Part shown: positions 53,636 to 62,281 of the stretch, piece after piece
Position numbering within the stretch: the first letter of the stretch is position 1
Layout of the letters: each line of letters opens with the position of its first letter
NCBI GenBank assembly: GCA_014656495.1
Contig: BNCN01000004.1
Coordinates: 501,071 to 565,070, forward strand
Direction of reading: 5' to 3'
DNA from: Comamonas sp. KCTC 72670
GTDB taxonomy: Bacteria > Myxococcota > Myxococcia > Myxococcales > Myxococcaceae
DNA: 64,000 nucleotides
Translations under genes and position numbers: made by a program
The notes under the pieces: model-generated
Told to the model about the DNA's origin: nothing
The model's input: the letters and a program-made list of their open reading frames with translations, nothing else
Databases searched by the model: none

Positions 53636-54784
53636 TCAGAGGGGTACGGAGTGAAGGGCAGCGCTGCCAACGAGGATACGCACCAACTCTGCCTGCCGAT
53701 GTGCGCCTGTCTTGTCGAGCACCCGCTTGAGGTGGGTTCGGGCTGTTTGGACCGAGCACTCCTGGGCCACCGCGAACTCAGCCAGCGACTGTCCCTGCGC
53801 CAGAGCGAAGGCAAGGAGGGCCTCGGTCCTCGTCAATCCGTGGAGTCGCGATATCAACTTCGGGTCGAGCAGGAGCGTCGCGGAAGGATCGTGAAAGACC
53901 GCGATGACCCTGGCCTTGGCATGTCCGCGTGCACGTAGTGGGTTCGACGAGCGTGCTGGCAGGAGAACGACGCCAACAGAGCCGCCCCGCTTCCGGCTCA
54001 CTTGGACCATCGTCGCCTGTGTGCTGGCCGGGTACTGCCGTGGACGGCAATCCGCGAGCATTGCCGCCTGGGAGAATGCCGCCGCCAAGGCCTTTGCATC
54101 CAGGGAGCTTCTGGCAGTGAGTTGTCGTGCGTCCAGATAAAGGCCATCGCCGGCTGTGAAGAGGCGATGTGCCTTCTCGTTACCGCAGATCAGTCTGCCA
54201 TCGCTTTCGAGCAATGCGATGGGGCTTGGTACGACATCTAGCGCGCGACGCAGGTCCGCAAGTTCGTCTGTCAGGGCCGTAATCAAGTGCTGCATCCGAA
54301 ATGCACGTCTCAAGTGGGGCATCACCCGATCGAGTGAGCGGACATCGGATTGTGCGAACGGACCCTGGTCTCCATTCTTCATGAACGCCTGACCAAGAAC
54401 CAGGGTGGGCGCCAGTTCGGTCGTGGTGAACAGCGTGTAGCGGACGCCGACCTTCTTGAGCAGTTCGTTGTAGATGGGGGATGACTCGAAGCGTTTGGCC
54501 TCCATGACTTGCTCGTCCGAGAGGACGGTGCCAGGAGACGCCAAGGACGCGCTGAACCGTGGATCCTTGGCCTGCCAGTGACGCTCATACTCTTCGAACC
54601 CACTGTCGTCATACCCATGAAAGCAGGAGTCGATGAGCCTACCATCATGGAAGATGAGCGCGTGAGCCTTGTCCGCCCTGAGGCATGACGCCATCAAAGC
54701 CAACGCTGGCTCGAATCCTGATGGATTCTCCGCGCAGTCGTAGATGCTTTCGAGCACCTTCTCCTGACAGATGGCACGAGGCAT
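53636..54784 (-). CDS. LuxR-type transcriptional regulator with N-terminal PAS-like sensor region
   Basis: 382 aa from the ATG at 54784; GAGGAGG lies 12 nt and AAGGA 2 nt upstream, while the longer in-frame start at 54877 lacks support. The C-terminal 60 residues are a LuxR/GerE HTH: LTRTEALLAFALAQGQSLAE, VQTARTHLKRVLDKTGAHRQAELVRIL. Residues about 170-260 look PAS-like (LDVVPSPIALLESDGRLICG, NEKAHRLF), and the first 150 residues form an alpha-helical region without a recognised ligand domain. No response-regulator receiver domain. It may control the adjacent protease gene or itself; the signal is unknown. Composition is similar to the protease gene. Confidence 0.8.
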   Translation of the reverse strand: MPRAICQEKVLESIYDCAENPSGFEPALALMASCLRADKAHALIFHDGRLIDSCFHGYDDSGFEEYERHWQAKDPRFSASLASPGTVLSDEQVMEAKRFESSPIYNELLKKVGVRYTLFTTTELAPTLVLGQAFMKNGDQGPFAQSDVRSLDRVMPHLRRAFRMQHLITALTDELADLRRALDVVPSPIALLESDGRLICGNEKAHRLFTAGDGLYLDARQLTARSSLDAKALAAAFSQAAMLADCRPRQYPASTQATMVQVSRKRGGSVGVVLLPARSSNPLRARGHAKARVIAVFHDPSATLLLDPKLISRLHGLTRTEALLAFALAQGQSLAEFAVAQECSVQTARTHLKRVLDKTGAHRQAELVRILVGSAALHSVPL

Positions 54785-54949
54785 TCCTTGGCGAACCTCC
54801 TCTTGAGAGTGTATGCCAGTTTCGGGGGGGCGCCAGGGATTGGGGCCTGTGCCACGCTTCCGGTCAGAGGGGGGCACGACTCACGCAACCCGACGTGCCG
54901 CGTGCGTCCACTTGGATGCCAACGCGCATGGTGTAGGCTCTAGGCTCCC

Positions 54950-55714
54950 ATGCAGCTGGCGATCCCGCACGCACCCCGGAAGGTGAAACTGAGGCAGGTC
55001 CCCGGCGCCGTGGGGCGCCTGATACGGGGCGCCTTGCTGGGGCTGTTGGCCGTGGCGGTGCTGGGCGCGGGCGCCGGGTGGGCGGGGCGCTACTTCGTGG
55101 AGGAGCAGGGCTTCGCGTCCCGGGCGGAGGAGGTGGAGGGCATCGTCGTCGCCTCCCGGCTGCCGCCCCCGGAGGAGCGGGACGGCGGGGAGGGGCGGCT
55201 CGAGGTCCTCTACACGTTCGACACCTCGGAGCACTCCGTTTCCGGCGTGCGGACCTTCGCGGAATACGCCGAGGGCCTGGGGCGGGGCGCCCGGGTGTTG
55301 CTGCTGGTGGACCCCGCGTCGCCGGGCCGGCCTCGCGAGGCCCGCTTCGCCCGCTCCCAGGCGCTGCGCGTGGGCCTGATGCCCTGGGGCATTGGCCTGG
55401 GCGTACTCGTGGCCCTCGGAGGCTTCGCCTGGGAGGTGCGGCGGCTGTGGCGCTCGGAGGTGGAGCCCCTGCGGCTCGGGGCCCTGGTCTGGCTGTCGCC
55501 GGACGGGCCGCTGCCGGAGACCCGGGGGGAGGTGTCCTTCCCCGCGCATTATTTCCGGCAAGACGTGAAGCACGCGGTCCGGGCCCGCGTCCGTCCAGGC
55601 CGGGCGCCCGTGCGCAACGGGGAGAAGGTGCTCGCGGCCGTCGTCCCCCGCCAGCCGGGGTGGGCGCGCGTCATCGATCAGGACCTCGCGAGTGTCCTGG
55701 GGTGGCTGCGCTAG
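54950..55714 (+). CDS. DUF3592-like membrane protein
   Basis: 254 aa with two membrane segments: LLGLLAVAVLGAGAGWAGRY near residue 30-50 and LMPWGIGLGVLVALGGFAW near 142-160. Between them lies an extracytoplasmic beta-rich part (EGIVVASRLPPPEE, LEVLYTFDTSEHSVSGVRTF, VLLLVDPASPGRPREAR) whose pattern V..S and YTV..R.F..D fits DUF3592. The cytoplasmic tail has VWLSPDGPLPETRGEVSFPA. Function of the family is unknown. Separate from the amidase gene by 86 bp. Confidence 0.6.
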   Translation: MQLAIPHAPRKVKLRQVPGAVGRLIRGALLGLLAVAVLGAGAGWAGRYFVEEQGFASRAEEVEGIVVASRLPPPEERDGGEGRLEVLYTFDTSEHSVSGVRTFAEYAEGLGRGARVLLLVDPASPGRPREARFARSQALRVGLMPWGIGLGVLVALGGFAWEVRRLWRSEVEPLRLGALVWLSPDGPLPETRGEVSFPAHYFRQDVKHAVRARVRPGRAPVRNGEKVLAAVVPRQPGWARVIDQDLASVLGWLR

Positions 55715-55800
55715 GACGGTTCGTGGGGGCCGAAAATTTGCCGGGGGGGTGGGGCTGTGTGACACACGCCTGTAGCTCGCACCTACCCGGAGGAAACCCC

Positions 55801-57663
55801 ATGCACTCGCGCCTTGTCACTGTGCTGCCCGTGCTGCTGCTGCTCGTTCCGAGCGCGGTGGGGGCCGCCAAGCGGGACGAGGCGGAAGAGGCCTACCAGG
55901 GTGCCCGCAAGGTCTACTACTCGCTCAAGGACGACGCCGCCCGGCGCAAGCTGCGCCACCACTGGCTGAACGTGGCCGCGCGCTTCGAGAGCGTCGCCGC
56001 GCGCTTCCCGAAGTCCGACCGCGCCCCGGACGCGCTCTACACCGCCGCCGAGCTGCTCCAGGAGCTGAGTCGCATCTCCTTCGTGGAGGACGACCTCAAG
56101 GCCTCCATCGCGGACTACACCAAGCTCATCGAGGGCTACCCGAAGCACCGCCTGACGGACGACGGCGCGCTCGCGCTCGCGAAGATTCACGTTCACCGCC
56201 TGGACCAGCCGGAGGCCGCGCGCCGCGTCCTCACCGAGACGCTCGCGGTCAACGGCAAGGGTGACCGGGCCCGTGAGATGCGGGAGCTGCTGGCCTCGCT
56301 GCCGGCGCCCCCGAAGCCCGCGCCCGCGCCGCGCAAGGCCGCGCCCGCCGTGGCGAAGGCCCCCGCGCCGAGCACCAGCAAGTCCGCCTCCCAGGCGGAG
56401 GCTCCGGCGAAGACGGACAAGCCCTCCGAGGCCACCTCCGCCGTCGCGGCGCATGACAAGGGCGGGGCGGGGAAGGGCACCGCGGCGAGCGATGCGCGTG
56501 CCGCGGCCGACACGTCCCCGGCTTCGAACGACGCGGTCGCCGCCGCCAAGGGCGCGCGCGGTCCGGCCACCGCCTCGAATGACGCGAGCACCGCGTCCGC
56601 CAAGGCCGACACCTCGCTCGCCTCCAGTGACGCGGCCGGGTCCACCCCGGGCGAGGACGCCTCCTCCGAGGTCCAGGTCTCCGCGCCCGCCGAGCGCCCC
56701 GCGTCCTCGCTGGTCGCGGCCATCGAGAAGATCGCCCGCGAGCCCGCGCCCAAGGTCGCCGAGAAGGCGGCGGGCACGGACCCGCGTGAGAAGAGCCTGG
56801 ACGCCGCGGTGGCGGCGGCCATGGCCGCCAAGGCGTCCCCGCCCGAGCCGAAGCCCGCCGACCCGCCGCGCCCCATCACCCGGCCCGTGGATGACCAGGT
56901 GGCCCAGGCGCGTCTGAAGGCGGTCGCCAAGCACTCGCGCCGCATGGAGCTGACGCTGGCCGAACAGCTCGGGCTCAAGGTCCGCCGCGTCATCATCGAC
57001 CCCGGCCACGGCGGTCACGACTCGGGCGCCATCGGCAAGGGCGGCACGCGCGAGAAGGACGTGGCGCTGGCCATCTCCCTCAAGCTGGCGGACGAGTTGC
57101 GGGAGAAGGGCCTGGAGGTCATCCTCACCCGCGGCGACGACAAGTTCATCCGGCTGGAGGACCGCGCGAAGTTCGCCAACGCCGAGCACGGCGACCTGTT
57201 CATCTCCGTCCACTGCAACGCCGCGGAGAAGCGGACGCTGCGCGGCATCGAGACGTACACGCTCAACACCTCGGCGGACCGCTACTCCATCCGCCTGGCC
57301 GCGCGGGAGAACGCGTCGTCGGAGAAGGGCATCAGCGACCTCCAGTTCATCCTGGCGGACCTGGCGACCAAGGCGAACACCGAGGAGTCCACGCGGCTCG
57401 CCAACCACGTGCAGCGCAGCCTCGTGTCCGACCTGTCCACCAAGTACAAGGACATCCGGGACCTGGGGCACAAGGAAGCGCTGTTCTATGTGTTGCTGGG
57501 TGTGAAGATGCCGGCCATCCTGGTCGAGACGGCGTTTCTTTCAAACCCAGACGAAGAGGCGCGCCTCAAGTCCAATGCCTATCAGACCGAGGTCGCCAAG
57601 GCGATTGCCCATGGCGTGGAGGAGTTCCTCGGAGACCGCCGCCGGGTCGCGAAAGTGGACTGA
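55801..57663 (+). CDS. Secreted N-acetylmuramoyl-L-alanine amidase with TPR-like N-terminal region
   Basis: 620 aa from the ATG at 55801; GGAGG 8 nt upstream. Signal peptide (VLPVLLLLVPSAVGA). Residues about 25-165 form TPR-like helices (YQGARKVYYSLKDDAARRKL, AARFPKSDRAPDALYTAAEL). From about 170 to 375 is an Ala/Lys/Pro/Ser-rich low-complexity linker. The C-terminal Amidase_3 domain (from about 395) carries the zinc ligands and base: DPGHGGHDSGA (His), GTREKDVAL (Glu), SVHCNA (His) and VETAFLSN (catalytic Glu). It cleaves the lactyl-amide bond of peptidoglycan, as AmiA/B/C in cell separation. An AMIN domain is absent; the TPR region may replace it for targeting. Confidence 0.9.
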   Translation: MHSRLVTVLPVLLLLVPSAVGAAKRDEAEEAYQGARKVYYSLKDDAARRKLRHHWLNVAARFESVAARFPKSDRAPDALYTAAELLQELSRISFVEDDLKASIADYTKLIEGYPKHRLTDDGALALAKIHVHRLDQPEAARRVLTETLAVNGKGDRAREMRELLASLPAPPKPAPAPRKAAPAVAKAPAPSTSKSASQAEAPAKTDKPSEATSAVAAHDKGGAGKGTAASDARAAADTSPASNDAVAAAKGARGPATASNDASTASAKADTSLASSDAAGSTPGEDASSEVQVSAPAERPASSLVAAIEKIAREPAPKVAEKAAGTDPREKSLDAAVAAAMAAKASPPEPKPADPPRPITRPVDDQVAQARLKAVAKHSRRMELTLAEQLGLKVRRVIIDPGHGGHDSGAIGKGGTREKDVALAISLKLADELREKGLEVILTRGDDKFIRLEDRAKFANAEHGDLFISVHCNAAEKRTLRGIETYTLNTSADRYSIRLAARENASSEKGISDLQFILADLATKANTEESTRLANHVQRSLVSDLSTKYKDIRDLGHKEALFYVLLGVKMPAILVETAFLSNPDEEARLKSNAYQTEVAKAIAHGVEEFLGDRRRVAKVD

Positions 57664-57791
57664 GCGCGCCCGGCGCGTGTGCGGCCGCGTGGGTCGCAAG
57701 ACGGCACGTGTTGGGCAGTTCAGTTCCATCCGGCGAGGACGTCCCGGTGTCACCCGGACGACGCGCCGGCACAGGTGAGGGAAATGCGTGC

Positions 57792-57821
57792 CCGCTGTGG
57801 GAAAACTTCTTCCCACACCGG
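57792..57821. terminator. Strong inverted repeat downstream of the amidase gene
   Basis: A 12-bp stem with one mismatch (CCGCTGTGGGAA / TTCCCACACCGG), 6-nt loop AACTTC, 128 bp past the amidase stop. It could end the amidase transcript or bind a regulator of the following operon; no T-run is present. Confidence 0.4.
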
Positions 57822-58043
57822 GCATTCGCGTTCCTCGCGGTGGGCAGTTCCCGTCACCCGAGGCCCGCGGCCGGGGCGCCGCCACGGCTGGCCGCCCCTC
57901 CCTGAAGGGCTCCCTTCAAGGACATGTGTGCGTTTCGCCTTGAAAACAAACAGGGAATCATTTTCAGGGTCCGTGTGGAAGCGCATGAAAGGCATTGGTG
58001 TGACATGCGCTGAAGGGAGGGGTGGGGCGGACCGCTGATGGCC

Positions 58044-58060
58044 CGGCCAACGGGTTGCAA
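58044..58060 (+). promoter_or_regulatory. Candidate sigma-54 (-24/-12) promoter of the spore coat U operon
   Basis: CGGCCAACGGGTTGCAA has GG and GC separated by the diagnostic 10 bp and a perfect -12 TTGCA element; the -24 half (CGGCC) is weak against TGGCAC. It would start transcription about 40 nt before the first gene. Sigma-54 promoters are common on myxobacterial developmental genes. Confidence 0.35.
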
Positions 58061-58109
58061 TGCCGCGACGCACGCCGGAATCAACCGGACGCTCGTTGGA
58101 GCATTGTCA

Positions 58110-58649
58110 ATGAACGCCATCAAGACCGCCATCGCCGCCGTCACCGCCGCTGCTTCGCTCGCCGCCTTCTCCTCCGCGGAGGCCGCCACCGCCACCGCGA
58201 ACCTGAACGTCACCGCCAACGTCGGGGGTTCCTGCACCATTGGCGCCGGCACGGGCGGCGGCACGCTGAACTTCGGCACGTACGATCCCATCATCGTGAA
58301 CTCCGCGCTGGGCATCGACCTGTTCGGCACGGGCACGCTGAGCGTGCAGTGCACCCTGCTCGGCACCGCGGTCATCACGCTGGGTCAGGGCCTGCACGCG
58401 GACTCGGGCTCCACGGACGCGGCGCCGCTGCGCCGGATGCGCAACACGGCGTCGGCGGACTTCCTCGCCTACAGCCTGTACCAGGACGTGACCCGCCTCA
58501 TCGTGTGGGGCAACACCGCGGGCACGGGCCTGCCGTTCCTCGGCACGGGCCTGCCCGTCCCCGTGCTGGTCTACGGCACGGTCCCGCGCGGCCAGAACGT
58601 TCCCTCTGGCACGTACAACGACACCGTCGTCGCCACCGTCACGTTCTGA
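58110..58649 (+). CDS. Spore coat U domain (SCPU) protein, chaperone-usher subunit
   Basis: 179 aa from the ATG at 58110; GGAG 9 nt upstream. Signal peptide ending SSAEA-A. SCPU fold: TANLNVTANVGGSCTIGAGT, LNFGTYDP, GTLSVQCTLLGTAVITLGQG with the two conserved Cys, DFLAYSLYQDVTRLIVWGNT and the terminal SGTYNDTVVATVTF, whose alternating hydrophobic strand fits donor-strand binding by a chaperone. Related to M. xanthus spore coat protein U and to Csu-type pilus subunits. First gene of the four-gene operon, 18 bp before the chaperone gene. Likely role: a subunit polymerised on the cell or spore surface. Confidence 0.88.
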   Translation: MNAIKTAIAAVTAAASLAAFSSAEAATATANLNVTANVGGSCTIGAGTGGGTLNFGTYDPIIVNSALGIDLFGTGTLSVQCTLLGTAVITLGQGLHADSGSTDAAPLRRMRNTASADFLAYSLYQDVTRLIVWGNTAGTGLPFLGTGLPVPVLVYGTVPRGQNVPSGTYNDTVVATVTF

Positions 58650-58667
58650 TTCGGGAGGCGATGAGCC

Positions 58668-59435
58668 ATGCGTAACCGTCTTCTTTCCTGGACGGGCTGC
58701 CTGATGTTCACGGCCGCCCTGGAGTGGACCGTCATGGGGCGTGCGAGCGCGGCTGAGCTCGACGTCAGCCCGGTCCGGCTCGAGTTGGATTCTGGCGCTC
58801 GTGGCGTGGTGATGAACGTGAGGAACAAGGGTGACCAGACCACACGTTTCCAAGCCTCTGTCTATTCCTGGGTCCAGGATGAAGAAGGCCGCATGTCGCT
58901 CGCGCCGACCCAGGATCTGTTCTTCTTCCCGTCCATGTTGACGTTGGAGCCCGGTGAGTCCCGCCCCATCCGGGTGGGCAGCTCCGCGGCTCCACAGGAC
59001 ACGGAGCGCTCCTTCCGGATCATCGTGGAGGAGCTTCCCCCGCTGCAGCCGTCGGGGCAGGCGACGGGGTTGAACGTCCTGACCCGGGTGTCGATCCCCG
59101 TCTTCCTCGCCCCGAAGAAGAAGACGCTCCACGGGCAGATTGATGAAGCAATCCTCCGCGAGTCCAAGTTCCACGTCCGGGTGAAGAACCCGGGGACGGT
59201 GAACTTCTTCGTCCGGAACCTCCGGGTGCGCGGGCTCGACGCCAAGGGGAAGCGGCTGGTCGAGCAGGAGGAGCCCGGCTGGTACGTGCTGGCGGGTGAC
59301 TCGCAGGTGTACGCCCTGGAGGTCGCTGGCAAGGCGTGCCGCAAGGTTCGCACGGTGGAAGTGGAGATGGAGACCGACCAGGGCGTGCTCCGGCAGACCT
59401 CTCCCGTGACGTCTCCCGTGCCCTGCGCTCGCTGA
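58668..59435 (+). CDS. Periplasmic PapD-like fimbrial chaperone
   Basis: 255 aa. Signal region to about residue 28 (GRASAAELDV). Two Ig-like domains: ELDVSPVRLELDSGARGVVM, RNKGDQTTRFQASVYSWVQD, LFFFPSMLTLEPGESRPIRV with the P-x-x-x-x-L-x-P-G motif, FRIIVEELPP and LTRVSIPVFLAP. The carboxylate-anchoring pattern is of the FGL/Csu-like branch rather than classical PapD. It holds SCPU subunits by donor-strand complementation and delivers them to the usher. Located between the SCPU gene and the usher gene, 13 bp before the latter. Confidence 0.9.
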   Translation: MRNRLLSWTGCLMFTAALEWTVMGRASAAELDVSPVRLELDSGARGVVMNVRNKGDQTTRFQASVYSWVQDEEGRMSLAPTQDLFFFPSMLTLEPGESRPIRVGSSAAPQDTERSFRIIVEELPPLQPSGQATGLNVLTRVSIPVFLAPKKKTLHGQIDEAILRESKFHVRVKNPGTVNFFVRNLRVRGLDAKGKRLVEQEEPGWYVLAGDSQVYALEVAGKACRKVRTVEVEMETDQGVLRQTSPVTSPVPCAR

Positions 59436-59448
59436 AACACAACCTGTC

Positions 59449-61800
59449 ATGGCCCCCAACCGACGTGTAGTAACCCGTGCGCCCTCGCGCACGGCGTTGG
59501 CCTTGTCGCTGTCGCTGGGGGCCCTTCCAGCGGCGGCGCAGGACCCTCCGGCGCCGAACCCCTCCGCGCCGCTCATGCCCATCGTCGCGGACTTCACCCT
59601 CAACGGTGTCCCCCGCGGCGCCACCTTCCCCATCCTCCGGGAGGACGACGTCCTGCTCCCGGCGGCCTCGCTCGAGGCCTACGGCGTGGACCTGGTGGCG
59701 CTGGGTGGCCGCCAGGAAGTTCACGAGGGAAAGACCTACATCTCCGCCCGCTCCCTGGAGCCTCGCGGGCGCTGCAACATGGACGAGCGGACCGTCAGCG
59801 TCGTTTGCGACCTGCCCGCGTCCGCGTTCACGGCGACCCGCATCAACCTGGGGCCCCAGGTGCCCGGGGACTATCAGGTGCGCGGCAGCCCCAGCGGCTT
59901 CGTCAACTACGCCGCGCACGCCCGGAACACCGCGCTGACCTTCTTCGGTGAGGCGGGGGCGTCCGTGGGCCGGGGCTTGTTGACGACCCAGGCGCGGTGG
60001 CGGCCCGGCACGACGCCCCTGCGCGGCCTCACGCAGCTCTCGTTGGACTTCCCCAAGCAGATGGTGCGCGCCATCGCAGGAGAGGCCACGGCGTTCGGCG
60101 GGGTGCTGGGCGGCGGCGCGGTGGTGGCGGGGTTCCACCTGGGCCGCTCGTTCGAGCTGAATCCCTACTACATCCGCAATCCCATGCAGGACTACGCGGG
60201 CGACGTGGACACGCCCTCCACCCTGGAGGTCTACGTCAACAACCACCTGGTGCGGCGCACCGAGCTGCCGCCCGGCCCGTTCCGGCTGGAGAACCTCACG
60301 GTGCCGCGAGGCGAGGGCAACACGCGGTACGTCATCCGGGACGCCTTCGGCCGCACCCGCGAGGTGAACAACGCGTACTACCTCAGCGGCCAACAGCTGT
60401 CGCCCGGGGTGGCGGACTTCCGCGTCTCCGCGGGCGTCGAGCGTGAGTCCCTCCACCTGCGCAACTTCGACTACGGCCGGCCGATGTTGCTGGGGAATGC
60501 CCGGTTGGGCCTCACGCCCTGGCTGACGCCGGGGGTCCGCCTGGAGCTGGCGCCCAACATGGTCAGCACCGGCGCCTTGCAGCTCATCCAGCTTCCCTTC
60601 GGCGAGCTGGAGCTGTCGCAGGCCATCAGCCGCAGCGAGCGCCGCACGGGCCTGGCGGCGGGCATCGTCTACGCACTCCAGCGCCGCTGGGTGGGCGGCT
60701 CCGTGTTCGGACGGGGCATGAACGCGTCCTATACCCACACCAGCCTCAAGCTGGATGACGACCACCCCATCGTGGAGACGGGCGGCTCGGTGTACGTCGC
60801 GTTGGGACGGGACGTGAACGTGGGTGGGCAGGCCGTTCTGTCGCGCTACCAGCAGGCGGGGTGGAGCACGTGGCTGGGCGCCACCACGTCGGCGCGGCTG
60901 ACGGACTGGTCGACGCTGTCCTTCGCCGCGAACCGGAGCAAGTCCATGAGTGGCGACTCCGTGGTGGAGGGCATGGTGTACCTGAACGCCATCTTCGATG
61001 CCCGGACCACGGGCACGGTGGGCCACGCCCAGGGCTTGCGCGGGGAGGGCACCACGTCGGTGGACCTCGCCCGCTCGGTGCCCATGGAGGGCGGCTTCGG
61101 CTACCAGGTGCAGGGGCAGGTGGGGCGGGCGGACCGGGCCATGGGCCGGGCCGACTACGACACCCAGGTGGGCCGGGTGTCGGCGGGCGCGGAGTGGTTC
61201 GAGGGGAAGGTCTCCGGCATGGGCGAGGTCGCCGGCGGCCTGGTCTTCATTGGCGGCCGGGTGCGTCCCACCCGCGCGGTGGACCAGGGCTTCGCGCTGG
61301 TGCGCGTGAAGGGCGTGGAGGGCGTGGGCGTGCGGTTGAACCACCACGAAATCGGCCGCACCGACGCGAACGGCGAGCTGGTGGTGACGCGGCTGCAGTC
61401 GTACAACGCCAACCACCTCTCGCTGGTGGACCAGCAGGTGCCGCTGGACGTTTACATCCCGTCCACGGAGCAGACGGTGGCCACGTACCAGCGCGGCGGC
61501 GTGGTGCTCGACTTCAAGACGCAGACGGTGCGCGCGTACCGGGGCAAGGTGACCATCGACTCGCAGGACGACATGCGTTTGTTGTCGTACGGCGAGATCC
61601 GCGTGGAGAAGGACGGAGAGAAGTGGGCCTCACCCATTGGCTGGAACGGTGAGTTCGAGCTGGTGGGGCTGCCCGAGGGCCGCCTGCCGGCGTGGGTCGT
61701 GTACCCCAAGGGCCGGTGTGAGACGTCGCTGAACGTCCCCTCCCTCGAAGGCAACGTCATCGACCTGGGAACCGTGAGGTGCGTTCATGCGGCGAAATAG
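59449..61800 (+). CDS. Outer membrane fimbrial usher
   Basis: 783 aa. Signal segment (TALALSLSLGALPAAAQ). N-terminal usher domain, then a beta-barrel with repeated short strands and a plug-like segment: PSTLEVYVNNHLVRRTELPP, GPFRLENLTVPRGEGNTRYV, DFRVSAGVERESLHLRNFDY, QRRWVGGSVFGRGMNASYTH, and a C-terminal part VRLNHHEIGRTDANGELVVT, LVGLPEGRLPAWV. It matches the shorter gamma3/Csu-type ushers rather than FimD by length. It secretes and assembles SCPU subunits. The stop overlaps the next SCPU start by 14 bp. Confidence 0.9.
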   Translation: MAPNRRVVTRAPSRTALALSLSLGALPAAAQDPPAPNPSAPLMPIVADFTLNGVPRGATFPILREDDVLLPAASLEAYGVDLVALGGRQEVHEGKTYISARSLEPRGRCNMDERTVSVVCDLPASAFTATRINLGPQVPGDYQVRGSPSGFVNYAAHARNTALTFFGEAGASVGRGLLTTQARWRPGTTPLRGLTQLSLDFPKQMVRAIAGEATAFGGVLGGGAVVAGFHLGRSFELNPYYIRNPMQDYAGDVDTPSTLEVYVNNHLVRRTELPPGPFRLENLTVPRGEGNTRYVIRDAFGRTREVNNAYYLSGQQLSPGVADFRVSAGVERESLHLRNFDYGRPMLLGNARLGLTPWLTPGVRLELAPNMVSTGALQLIQLPFGELELSQAISRSERRTGLAAGIVYALQRRWVGGSVFGRGMNASYTHTSLKLDDDHPIVETGGSVYVALGRDVNVGGQAVLSRYQQAGWSTWLGATTSARLTDWSTLSFAANRSKSMSGDSVVEGMVYLNAIFDARTTGTVGHAQGLRGEGTTSVDLARSVPMEGGFGYQVQGQVGRADRAMGRADYDTQVGRVSAGAEWFEGKVSGMGEVAGGLVFIGGRVRPTRAVDQGFALVRVKGVEGVGVRLNHHEIGRTDANGELVVTRLQSYNANHLSLVDQQVPLDVYIPSTEQTVATYQRGGVVLDFKTQTVRAYRGKVTIDSQDDMRLLSYGEIRVEKDGEKWASPIGWNGEFELVGLPEGRLPAWVVYPKGRCETSLNVPSLEGNVIDLGTVRCVHAAK

Positions 61801-62257
61801 CGCGACACGGGCGGCGGCGCTCGCGGTGGTGGGGGCCTGCGGGTTGCTCCCGGGGCTGGCGGGCGCCGTCTGTCAGATTCGCAGCACTCAGGCGGTGGTC
61901 TTCGGGACCTACCTCACCACGGATGTGCTCCCCCGGGACTCGGTGGGGAACATCGTCATCCGGTGCGAGGGGCAGCTCACCCCCGTCTACATCGACATCA
62001 GCGCCGGCGGGGGGGGCAGCTTCGCGGCGCGGAGCATGGCGGGGCCCGGCTCGCCCCGCCTGAGCTACAACCTCTACCGGGACGTGACGCGGCTGCTCGT
62101 CTGGGGCAACGGCTCGTCGGGGACGGTGCGCTACGGGCCCTTCCTGCCCGTCCTCACGGAGGATACGACCATCCCCATCTATGGCCGCATCTTCGCGCAG
62201 CAGGCGGTGCCCGCGGGGGCCTACTCCGACACGCTGGTGATGACGGTGACCTTCTGA
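61787..62257 (+). CDS. Second spore coat U domain protein, possible tip or terminal subunit
   Basis: 156 aa, signal peptide (LAVVGACGLLPGLAGA). Same fold as the first gene, but shorter: CQIRSTQAVVFGTYLTTDVL, IVIRCEGQLTPVYIDISAGG, SYNLYRDVTRLLVWGNGSSG and the terminal AGAYSDTLVMTVTF. In the M. xanthus Mcu-type and A. baumannii Csu systems a second SCPU subunit follows the usher, and the last gene encodes the tip adhesin in Csu. This one lacks a large second domain, so it is more likely a minor or initiating subunit. Translationally coupled to the usher gene. Confidence 0.85.
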   Translation: MRRNSATRAAALAVVGACGLLPGLAGAVCQIRSTQAVVFGTYLTTDVLPRDSVGNIVIRCEGQLTPVYIDISAGGGGSFAARSMAGPGSPRLSYNLYRDVTRLLVWGNGSSGTVRYGPFLPVLTEDTTIPIYGRIFAQQAVPAGAYSDTLVMTVTF

Positions 62258-62281
62258 AGGCCACCGCCACCCACCGCGTCG

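Larger units (their letters stand above)
57664..58109. other. 446-bp intergenic region before the spore coat U operon
   Basis: No gene seen. It holds a strong inverted repeat (57792-57821), an AT-richer stretch at about 57935-57975 with TGAAAA...TTTTCA arms, and a candidate sigma-54 site (58044-58060), listed separately. Confidence 0.5.

Noticed and set aside
54881-55765. 294-codon minus-strand open frame opposite the DUF3592-like gene
   Set aside because: His/Pro/Arg-rich shadow with no motifs; the plus-strand frame has two membrane helices and a family pattern.
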